From an uncultured Flavobacteriales bacterium (GTDB taxonomy: Bacteria > Bacteroidota > Bacteroidia > Flavobacteriales_G > Salibacteraceae): a DNA stretch of 64,000 bases. The stretch is taken from contig CAJVZZ010000001.1 of the NCBI GenBank assembly GCA_913020435.1, positions 44,105-108,104 on the forward strand, read 5' to 3'. Each line of letters begins with the position of its first letter. The stretch's first letter is position 1. A program made the translations under genes and the position numbers. A model generated the notes under the pieces. It was not told the origin of the DNA. It was given only the letters and a program-made list of their open reading frames with translations, and made no database searches. Shown here piece by piece: positions 57,134 through 64,000 of the stretch.

Positions 57134-57450
57134 TTATTGAATTGCCAATCTTAGATTCTGTTCATTTTTATCGGTTTCTACTTTTAAAATGAACGCTTCT
57201 TTCTGATGTAATTCTAGTTATTGTTAAGGACGATTTGAAACATCAAATGTTTTAAGCAATTTGTCTTCTAAACTAAAAATCTTGAGACCGTTTATGTTTT
57301 CTTTTAGAGTTGTAACCGTGAATTTTCCATTTGAGGGATTTGGGAAAATAGAAATTCCATAATTGAGTTGATTCCCAGCGATACTTGTTCTGCACCATTC
57401 GAAGTAAGCACTTGTTTTGGGATCTCTGATTATTGGTTGTGAAGAGAGGT
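57134..57450 (-). pseudogene. Remnant of a T9SS type A cargo C-terminus
   Basis: Reading the minus strand from 57450, one frame gives DPKTSAYFEWCRT, then NYGISIFPNPSNGKFTV, GLKIFSLEDKLLKTFD, two in-frame stops (TAA and TAA, two codons apart), then ELHQKEAFILKVETDKNEQ and a final stop. This is a textbook type A sorting domain broken by two stops, preceded by a TAG at about 57451. No open frame of any length shows it. It lies between the epimerase and msrB genes. The gene body is gone. Confidence 0.8.
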
Positions 57451-57533
57451 ACTAAAACCTGCCCGATAGTTCAGGTAGGCAAGTTCAGAATGAATTAAGA
57501 AAGCTAGATTGTTTAGTATTAATTCGAAAGAAA

Positions 57534-58529
57534 TTATTTCCAGTTCTTAGGAAGTCGTTTTCGGATTTCGATATTCTTAAATGAGTTTTCAGGTTTTATT
57601 TCAAGTTCTTTTGCCCAACCCCAAACTTCTTTTAATCCAGACATAAAAGAAACAGAATCTTTTTCCCCAAAGTGTTCCAGCGCCTTTTTATGAGCACTAA
57701 TAGCATCGAGTACTTCGTTACGAGAATCTAAATGATGTATCCCATTTTTGGAATTGGTGATTTCAATCAGCACCTCTGCTAGCTCATTTATTGAAGTTTT
57801 TACGTCGCTTCCTAAATTGTAGATCTCGTTTTTCGATGTTGAATTTTCTATGCAATTCGCAATAGTGGATTTGATAACATCTATGTGCGTAAAAGCGCGT
57901 GTTTGCTGCCCATTTCCATAAATACTAAGAGGATCATTATTCAAGATTTGGCGCATAAAAATACCTATGACATTTCGGTAAGGATCGGATAAATTTTGTC
58001 CAACTCCATAAACATTATGAGGTCTAAATAGGGTGTAATTGAGTCCGAATTGTTGGTGAGCGGCTTCTAAATCCAATTCGACTGCATATTTGGAAATTCC
58101 GTACGGATCCTCAGGTTTTGGACTTGTTTCTTCGGTAAAAGGTACTTGTCCAGACCCATAAACAGCAATGGAGGAAGTGAAAACAAAACGCTCTACATTA
58201 TATTTTATCGAGGCGTTAATAAGGTTTATGGACCCAATTACATTATTGGTGTAATTGAACTTTCTTATAAAATGGCTCAGTCCTTCAGCAGCATAAGCAG
58301 CCAAGTGAAATACGTATTGGAAATTGTATTCTTTAAACAGTGATTCGATTAGATCTTCATCTAAAATGGATCCTTGAATGAAGATTGCCTTGTTTGGAAT
58401 GTTTCTTTTAAAACCGCCACTCAAATCGTCTAAAACGACAACGTTATAAGTGGATTTCAATAATTCTTGAGCAACATGAGAGCCTATGAATCCCGCTCCT
58501 CCAGTTACTAGAACATTGACTTTACTCAT
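57534..58529 (-). CDS. NAD-dependent epimerase/dehydratase (UDP-glucose 4-epimerase type)
   Basis: The 331-residue extended SDR has the NAD motif GGAGFIGSHVA (residues 10-20), VVLDDLSGG, the TSSIAVYGSG strand and the YGISKYAVE catalytic Tyr-x3-Lys. It acts on a nucleotide sugar; which one is not clear. Its ATG overlaps the stop codon of the phosphatase gene as TAATG, so the two are coupled. Confidence 0.88.
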   Translation of the reverse strand: MSKVNVLVTGGAGFIGSHVAQELLKSTYNVVVLDDLSGGFKRNIPNKAIFIQGSILDEDLIESLFKEYNFQYVFHLAAYAAEGLSHFIRKFNYTNNVIGSINLINASIKYNVERFVFTSSIAVYGSGQVPFTEETSPKPEDPYGISKYAVELDLEAAHQQFGLNYTLFRPHNVYGVGQNLSDPYRNVIGIFMRQILNNDPLSIYGNGQQTRAFTHIDVIKSTIANCIENSTSKNEIYNLGSDVKTSINELAEVLIEITNSKNGIHHLDSRNEVLDAISAHKKALEHFGEKDSVSFMSGLKEVWGWAKELEIKPENSFKNIEIRKRLPKNWK

Positions 58530-59320
58530 TATTTAAAAAACTGTTGAATGCCTTCTAAGTAGTTTTTATGCAGTGCAGAATTATCGGCTAAAATTTGTTT
58601 ACCAAAAATGAAATCGTTGCCACCTTTCCAATCCGTAACGGTTCCACCAGCTTGCTGAACAATAAAAGCTCCGCCGGCAACATCCCAAGAATTCAAGCCA
58701 TATTCGTAAAAGCCTTCAATTCGCCCGCAAGCAACATAAACTAAATCGATTGCTGCGGAACCTAAACGACGCAAACCGCTGGTGGTTTTCATGAAGTGTT
58801 TTAGCAAGTCAAGGTATGCATCAACTTCCTCATAATCGTGGTAGGGGAACCCCGTAGCAAGTAAAGAAAGATGTTCGTCGTTTTGTTTTGAAACACCAAT
58901 TTCATTCCCATTCAAATAAGCCTTAGAGTCCTTCCAAGCATAGAATTGTTCTTTAGAACTAATCTCTAAAACCATTCCGATTACAATCTTATCGTATTCC
59001 TTTAAAGCAATGCTAATCGCATAAATAGGAATGCCATGAATGAAATTTGTAGTCCCGTCAATTGGATCAATTATCCAATTAAATCGTTCTCCTATTTTTG
59101 TTGAAGTTCCTTCTTCGGCAATGAATCCGGCCTCGGGTAAAAACTCCGATAATCCTTTAACCAAAAGTTCTTCTGAGAGTTTATCGATATGGGTTACGTA
59201 ATTGTGTAAACCCTTGATTTCGATATTATTGGGGTCGAATTTTTTTCGTTCTTGTTGTATTATTTCTCCAACATTTCTGGACAATTCATTGACTTGTTCG
59301 CACAATTTTTGATAATTCAT
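58529..59320 (-). CDS. Inositol monophosphatase family protein (SuhB-like)
   Basis: The 263-residue protein has the metal site EEGTS (about residue 70), DPIDGTTNFIHG (about 87) and WDVAGGAFI (about 212), all catalytic acidic residues of the family. It hydrolyses phosphate from inositol or related substrates; SuhB relatives also act in rRNA synthesis. Its start overlaps the mtaB stop as TAATG, and its stop overlaps the epimerase start. Confidence 0.88.
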   Translation of the reverse strand: MNYQKLCEQVNELSRNVGEIIQQERKKFDPNNIEIKGLHNYVTHIDKLSEELLVKGLSEFLPEAGFIAEEGTSTKIGERFNWIIDPIDGTTNFIHGIPIYAISIALKEYDKIVIGMVLEISSKEQFYAWKDSKAYLNGNEIGVSKQNDEHLSLLATGFPYHDYEEVDAYLDLLKHFMKTTSGLRRLGSAAIDLVYVACGRIEGFYEYGLNSWDVAGGAFIVQQAGGTVTDWKGGNDFIFGKQILADNSALHKNYLEGIQQFFK

Positions 59321-60639
59321 TATACTAATATTGGTTCTAAAACGGTTACTAGAACATTTCCATTCCCATCAATTTTATCTAAAAATACTTTTTGTGTTTT
59401 GTTGACTTTCGATAGATCAAATGGCGTTTGCACTTTCACATAATTTTCTGTGAATCCAGTCATAAAACCTTCTTCATCGGAAGCTTCCCACAACACAGTA
59501 TGTTCTGAACCGATTTGTGATTCGTAGAATTTCCGTTTCTTTTTAGAAGAAAGTATTCTCAGCATTTTACTGCGCTTATTCCTAGTTTGCATTGGAACAA
59601 CGTCATCCAAACGAACTGCGGTAGTATTATCCCTCTCAGAGTAAGTGAATACATGTAAGTAGGAAACATCCAATTCTATCAAAAAGTCATAGGTTGTTTG
59701 AAATTCCTCATCAGTTTCGCCAGGGAATCCAATAATAACATCAACACCAATGCAAGCGTTTGGCATCAGTTTTTTGATGAATCTAACTCGATTTCGGTAC
59801 AAATCGGATAAGTATTTACGGCGCATGGCAATCAGTAAATTATCAGAGCCAGACTGCAACGGAATATGAAAATGAGGAACAAATCGTTTTGAAGTACTTA
59901 CGTATTCAATGATTTCGTCGCCTAATAAGTTAGGTTCGATACTCGATATTCTAAATCTATCGATACCTTCAACTTGATCCAGTTCTTTAACTAAATCAAA
60001 GAATGTTTCGATGGTTCCTTTTCCAAAATCGCCAATATTTACTCCGGTAATGACGACTTCTTTGGCTTCGGTGAGCGCAACTTCTTTCGCTGTTTTTATG
60101 GTTTCTTCAATCGTGTTACTTCGGCTTCTTCCTCGTGCGAGTGGAATAGTACAGAATGCACAGAAATAATCGCAACCGTCCTGAATCTTTAGAAAACTGC
60201 GCGTTCTATCACCCGATGAAAAGGAAGGAAAGAAGTCTTTTACTTTTCCGATTTTATCATATATAGCGACACCAACCCCGTATTCATTTTTCTCTAAAGA
60301 TCCGATGTGATCCAAAGCATTGAATTTTTCATCGGCACCGAGCACCAAATCAACTCCTTCAATACTTTTAATTTCTTCTGGTTTCAGTTGAGCATAACAT
60401 CCGACAACAATCACAAATCCTTTAGGGTTTGTGCGTAGTGCCTTGCGAACAATATTTCGACATTTCTTGTCTGCGTTATCGGTAACAGAGCAGGTGTTAA
60501 TTACGTAGCAATCAGAGTGTTCTGAGAAGTCCACAGTTGCAAACCCTTGTTCGTTAAAAGATGCAGCAATACTGGAAGTCTCAGAGAAATTGAGCTTACA
60601 ACCAAGAGTGTAAAAGGCAACTTTTTTATTCGGGTGCAT
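59320..60639 (-). CDS. mtaB: tRNA t6A37 methylthiotransferase MtaB
   Basis: The 439-residue radical-SAM protein has the three-cysteine MiaB/MtaB N-terminal cluster domain (FYTLGCKLN, INTCSVTD, VVGCYAQ), the radical-SAM motif CDYFCAFC (about 150-157) and a C-terminal TRAM domain. It adds a methylthio group to C2 of t6A at tRNA position 37, acting after the TsaD-dependent step encoded in this window. It is the first enzyme gene of a four-gene coupled set. Confidence 0.95.
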   Translation of the reverse strand: MHPNKKVAFYTLGCKLNFSETSSIAASFNEQGFATVDFSEHSDCYVINTCSVTDNADKKCRNIVRKALRTNPKGFVIVVGCYAQLKPEEIKSIEGVDLVLGADEKFNALDHIGSLEKNEYGVGVAIYDKIGKVKDFFPSFSSGDRTRSFLKIQDGCDYFCAFCTIPLARGRSRSNTIEETIKTAKEVALTEAKEVVITGVNIGDFGKGTIETFFDLVKELDQVEGIDRFRISSIEPNLLGDEIIEYVSTSKRFVPHFHIPLQSGSDNLLIAMRRKYLSDLYRNRVRFIKKLMPNACIGVDVIIGFPGETDEEFQTTYDFLIELDVSYLHVFTYSERDNTTAVRLDDVVPMQTRNKRSKMLRILSSKKKRKFYESQIGSEHTVLWEASDEEGFMTGFTENYVKVQTPFDLSKVNKTQKVFLDKIDGNGNVLVTVLEPILV

Positions 60640-60648
60640 TACTTATTC

Positions 60649-60930
60649 TTACAAAGTGCAAATTGTTTTTTGAAAAACATCGTAGTTAAAACCACCGCTA
60701 GACTGCGCAATAGTGGCTGAATCTTCATAAGAATTACACCATTCATCAGCGTCTTGATCCTTTAGTTTTTTATCGTAAGATACGGTGGTATTGGTTGAAG
60801 TGAACAAGGGGAACGGCTGACCATCGGCAGTTGCAGAGCTTGTGGTTGTGCATGAACAGGTTTGATCCTTTGTACAAGCAGAAAAATTTACTGCTAATAG
60901 AACAGATAGAAAGGTGATAATGGTTTTCAT
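60649..60930 (-). CDS. Small cysteine-rich lipoprotein, CTC-like subgroup
   Basis: The 93-residue protein has a lipoprotein signal (MKTIITFLSVLLAVNFSAC) and a mature start CTKDQTCSC, with later cysteines in DEWCNS and KTICTL. The C[KT]K-D-x-x-C-x-C pattern makes it the fifth member of the family found at 8.05-10.48 kb, 50 kb away. It leads the mtaB operon with a nine-base gap. Its function is unknown. Confidence 0.78.
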   Translation of the reverse strand: MKTIITFLSVLLAVNFSACTKDQTCSCTTTSSATADGQPFPLFTSTNTTVSYDKKLKDQDADEWCNSYEDSATIAQSSGGFNYDVFQKTICTL

Positions 60931-60950
60931 GGGATACAGATTATAGATTG

Positions 60951-60958
60951 CAAATTTA
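60951..60958 (-). promoter_or_regulatory. -7 box for the lipoprotein-mtaB operon (TAAATTTG)
   Basis: The minus strand reads TAAATTTG, 20 bases before the lipoprotein start. Confidence 0.6.
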
Positions 60959-61041
60959 AGGTTCTGAAGTTAGATTTGGCTGAATATCTGTTTGAGCTTT
61001 TCATATCGTTTAGAGGTTCCGTATTTCGCAGAAATAAAGCA

Positions 61042-62265
61042 TTAATCTGAAACCAATTTCCCAAATTCACTAAAAAATTGAGGAAACGATTTGGATACTA
61101 CTTTTTCGTTGTCAAAAGTAATTGGACGAATTAATGCAACCATTGAAAAAGCCATTGCCATTCGGTGGTCGCTGTAGGTTTTGATTTCTATCAAAGTTTT
61201 TGAAGATTGAATTTTTTCGTCGATTTCAATGCTATTTGTAGTTGTTAAGGCAGTGACACCAAGTTTTTTTAATTCAGTTGATAAGGCATTAATTCGATTG
61301 GTTTCTTTGATAAGCAAGGATTCAAGTCCTGTTGCAATTAGACGAACTCCTAAACAAGCGCATAATACTGCTAGCGTTTGTGCTAAATCTGGATAATCTG
61401 AAAAGTCTAGATGAATCGTTGATGGTAATTGAAAATTTGGAGTTTTAGAAAGGATAACTCCGTTTTCGCTAAATGATGATGAAATACCGAAATAGCTTGA
61501 AAACCATTCCACCAAAATAGCGTCTCCTTGGGTAGAATCAAGATTTAAATTGGTCAGTTGAATATTTGCGTTTGAACTTAAAGCTGCTATTGCATAAAAG
61601 TAACTTGCTGCTGACCAATCGGATTCTAAATCAATAGTTTGCGATTCAAAATTATGAAAAGGAACACTAATGTTGGCTTCTTTAAATTCAGATTTTACTC
61701 CTGTCTTTTGAAGTAATTTATTGGTCATTTCGATATAAGGCCGAGAAGCAACTTTTTCAGTAAGGTGAATGATTAATCCATTTGGTAATGAAGGAGCTAT
61801 TAGCATCAAGGCAGAGATAAATTGACTGCTTGTTTGAGCTGTAATTGAAATCTCTGATTTTAGCTGGTCAGTTTCGCAAGCATCAATTCGAAGAGGAGGG
61901 AAGCCTTCTTCTTTTAAATATGATATTGATGCACCTATTGTGTTTAGTGCATTTACCAGCACTCCAATAGGGCGCTTATGCATTCGAGCAGTTCCCTTTA
62001 TTTCTACAGATTTTTTGCGAAAAGCAAAATATGCGGTCAAAAAGCGCATTGCTGTTCCAGCGTCTTCAATATCAATAATCTCTTCTATTGAATTCAGAGA
62101 ACGATCAAGAACTAATGAATCGTTCGCATCTGAAATTTTTTGAATTGAAATTTTATCTTGAGATAATGCAGCTAGAATCAAAGCACGGTTGCAGAGGCTT
62201 TTTGAAATAGGAAGATATACCGTTCCCGTCAACGGGTTGTCGATTTCGCTATAATTCAGTAGCAT
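61042..62265 (-). CDS. aroA: 3-phosphoshikimate 1-carboxyvinyltransferase (EPSP synthase)
   Basis: The 407-residue protein has the EPSP synthase landmarks: PISKSLCNRALIL (residues 19-31), DAGTAMRFLTA (about 78-88), TSSQFISALMLIAP and the late SDHRMAMAFSM. It joins PEP to shikimate 3-phosphate in the pathway to aromatic amino acids. The length is a little below the usual 425-430 residues. Its start overlaps the end of the TPR gene upstream. Confidence 0.95.
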   Translation of the reverse strand: MLLNYSEIDNPLTGTVYLPISKSLCNRALILAALSQDKISIQKISDANDSLVLDRSLNSIEEIIDIEDAGTAMRFLTAYFAFRKKSVEIKGTARMHKRPIGVLVNALNTIGASISYLKEEGFPPLRIDACETDQLKSEISITAQTSSQFISALMLIAPSLPNGLIIHLTEKVASRPYIEMTNKLLQKTGVKSEFKEANISVPFHNFESQTIDLESDWSAASYFYAIAALSSNANIQLTNLNLDSTQGDAILVEWFSSYFGISSSFSENGVILSKTPNFQLPSTIHLDFSDYPDLAQTLAVLCACLGVRLIATGLESLLIKETNRINALSTELKKLGVTALTTTNSIEIDEKIQSSKTLIEIKTYSDHRMAMAFSMVALIRPITFDNEKVVSKSFPQFFSEFGKLVSD

Positions 62266-64000
62266 TATTTACAATATTTTTTTATGATTTTATAAGCCTC
62301 GCTTATGCCTAATTCACCTGCTTTACTTAAGTCACTGCATGCTTTTTTTGGGTTATCTAAAAATAGGTAATTCAATCCTCTATTAAGATAAGCTTCTTTA
62401 AAGTCCTCATTGATCTTTATAGCTTTGGTATATGCCTCCAAAGAACCTTGAAAATCTCTTTGTTCAGCAAGAACGATGGCCATGTTAAACCAAGCTAAAT
62501 AAAAATCAGGTTCTAAATCGATAGCCTTTTCGTAGAGCTTTTCAATTTCTTTTAATCGAATATTCACTGTTTCAACATCCTTTAATTCTATGGAATGATA
62601 TTCGTCACCAGCATTTATAAACTGTCCATTTCCTGTTTCCAATTTGAGTAACAGTTCCAGTAAATCAAGCATAGCATTGGCTTTGTTGAAATAGGCTAAC
62701 GCTGAATTTGGATTATTGATGAGTAACGTGTCGTAGGTAGCAATTGCATTGTTAAAGTCAAATTCCGATTTGTAAATTGTTGCCTGCCACAAATAAAATC
62801 GATCATCTTTTATTTGTTCTTTTGCAGAATATTGACTTTGATAAATAGCCATTTGTTCTTCTGCAGTAGGTACATTTTCATTTAATAAATAATTCGAAAT
62901 GTAGAAGAAGGGTTGGTTTTTGTATTTTTCGTTGTATTCATTTATTATATCGGTATTGTAGTACAGATGCGGTTTTTCAACTTGTGTATAATCAATGCTT
63001 TTGATCTCGAAGAATGGCATTGCTAAAATCACTATTCGTTGTTCGTCTTCATTGAAATTTGGATGATAAAAGTCGGCATCCATTTGGGTGAACCGCTTCA
63101 GTATTTCTTCTGTTTCCAGATTATATTCCTTTTCTCTATTCTGCCCACGAATACTGTTTCCTTTAATGAAATCAAGCTGCGCTCCAGCTTCATTACCTTG
63201 TTTTCTGCGCACAAACGCACGATTAAACCAAGCATCTTCCATTTCTGGATAGAGTTTAATTACTTGTGAATACTGTTTTTCTGCCTTCTTATACAAGTCC
63301 ATTTTATGATAAGTAAGTGCCAAATTGAAATGGGCTAAAATGTTATCTGGATTTATATCAATAACTTTTTTATAGTCGTATGCCGCGCCGTTATAGTTAT
63401 CTAGTTTTATTCTGATGTTGGCCCGATTATAAAATGCTAAAGCGTTATTTGGGTTAAGTTCAACAACTTTTGCATAGTTCTCCTCGGCTTCTCTGTAGTC
63501 GAGTTGATCTGCATAAACATTCCCTTTGATGAAATACCCAAGCGAAGATTTTGGGTCTCTGGTAATAGCGGAATCGCAGTCTGCTAGTGCACCTTTAGGA
63601 TTAAGTAATGCGTTTTTAGAAACTGCCTTTCTAAGCCATGGTTCTGCGTCAGTCGGATCTATTTCTATGGCTTTATTAAAATCAATAATTGCCTTTTCGT
63701 ATTCTTCTAAATGATTTAAAATTATACCTCGAAGCACATAGCCTGATCCTAAGAATGGATTTATAGAAATGGCTTTTTCAGTTGAAGCTAAAGCGTCATT
63801 AAACTCTTCAATTTGAACTTCACTGCTGGCTTTTTGAATGAAGATAAAATAGTTTAATGGATCAATCTTAATCGCTAGTTTATAGTCTTCAATTGCACCA
63901 AAATTATCGTTGTATTGAGCTCGAGCGATTCCTCTGTTTTGAAAAGAAGCGGCACTCAACGGATTAATTAGAATGCATTGGGTATAATCATCAGTAGCCC
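62265..64000 (-). CDS. Tetratricopeptide-repeat protein (5' partial)
   Basis: The frame stays open to the window edge, with TTG at 63959 only an internal codon: upstream residues DYTQCILINPLSA continue the repeat pattern. About 578 residues are seen with at least ten TPRs, spaced at 34 residues (for example AIIDFNKAIEIDPTDAEPWL). A non-TPR segment about residues 300-390 breaks the series. TPR domains mediate protein binding. The N-terminus and any signal peptide lie outside the window. Confidence 0.85.
   Translation of the reverse strand, partial: ATDDYTQCILINPLSAASFQNRGIARAQYNDNFGAIEDYKLAIKIDPLNYFIFIQKASSEVQIEEFNDALASTEKAISINPFLGSGYVLRGIILNHLEEYEKAIIDFNKAIEIDPTDAEPWLRKAVSKNALLNPKGALADCDSAITRDPKSSLGYFIKGNVYADQLDYREAEENYAKVVELNPNNALAFYNRANIRIKLDNYNGAAYDYKKVIDINPDNILAHFNLALTYHKMDLYKKAEKQYSQVIKLYPEMEDAWFNRAFVRRKQGNEAGAQLDFIKGNSIRGQNREKEYNLETEEILKRFTQMDADFYHPNFNEDEQRIVILAMPFFEIKSIDYTQVEKPHLYYNTDIINEYNEKYKNQPFFYISNYLLNENVPTAEEQMAIYQSQYSAKEQIKDDRFYLWQATIYKSEFDFNNAIATYDTLLINNPNSALAYFNKANAMLDLLELLLKLETGNGQFINAGDEYHSIELKDVETVNIRLKEIEKLYEKAIDLEPDFYLAWFNMAIVLAEQRDFQGSLEAYTKAIKINEDFKEAYLNRGLNYLFLDNPKKACSDLSKAGELGISEAYKIIKKYCK

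Overview
The window looks like AT-rich chromosomal DNA of a free-living Bacteroidota, most likely a member of the order Flavobacteriales. The evidence is threefold. Secreted proteins carry type IX secretion (T9SS) C-terminal sorting domains of types A and B. Many genes have TAnnTTTG promoter boxes, the Bacteroidota -7 element, just upstream. Shine-Dalgarno sequences are absent and there are many small SSC-type lipoproteins. The species cannot be named from the sequence.

Layout. 1-7.4 kb: the end of a glutathione peroxidase, a discoidin plus PNGase F-like T9SS cargo, a sodium:solute symporter, recR, der and era. 7.4-10.5 kb: an initiator tRNA whose 3' end and terminator are duplicated around a small GIY-YIG nuclease gene, then four tiny cysteine-rich lipoproteins interrupted by a MauE/DoxX-thioredoxin membrane protein. 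10.5-17.8 kb: a minus-strand run with two outer-membrane proteins, purE, rlmB, a GWxTD lipoprotein and an Omp85 barrel. 18-24 kb: dnaB and a 1.36 kb-residue propeller T9SS cargo. 24-34.8 kb: a lipoprotein, an outer-membrane protein, tsaD, a TamB-like protein, a RibBA with a degenerate RibA half, a membrane-anchored PD-(D/E)xK-like protein, a membrane protein and pyrD. 34.8-38 kb: an accessory patch with a regulator ending in a (CT)17 tract, a lipoprotein and a T9SS cargo. 38-52.5 kb: trmH, tpiA, prmA, a 1504-residue unknown exported protein, plsY, a giant TPR/PD40/triple-SPOR protein and clpS. 52.5-57.5 kb: a DUF2130 protein, a frameshifted T9SS type B cargo pseudogene, a cold-shock protein, a lipoprotein, msrB and a previously untracked T9SS sorting-domain remnant. 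57.5-64 kb: a coupled operon (epimerase, inositol phosphatase, mtaB, lipoprotein), aroA and a partial TPR protein.

Most genes are housekeeping: GTPases for ribosome assembly, RNA methylation, translation start, replication, and purine, pyrimidine, riboflavin, aromatic and phospholipid synthesis. The accessory interest lies in the tRNA-associated GIY-YIG cassette, the cysteine-rich lipoprotein island with its own redox membrane protein, the cell-surface T9SS cargo (three intact, two decayed) and the giant envelope proteins.
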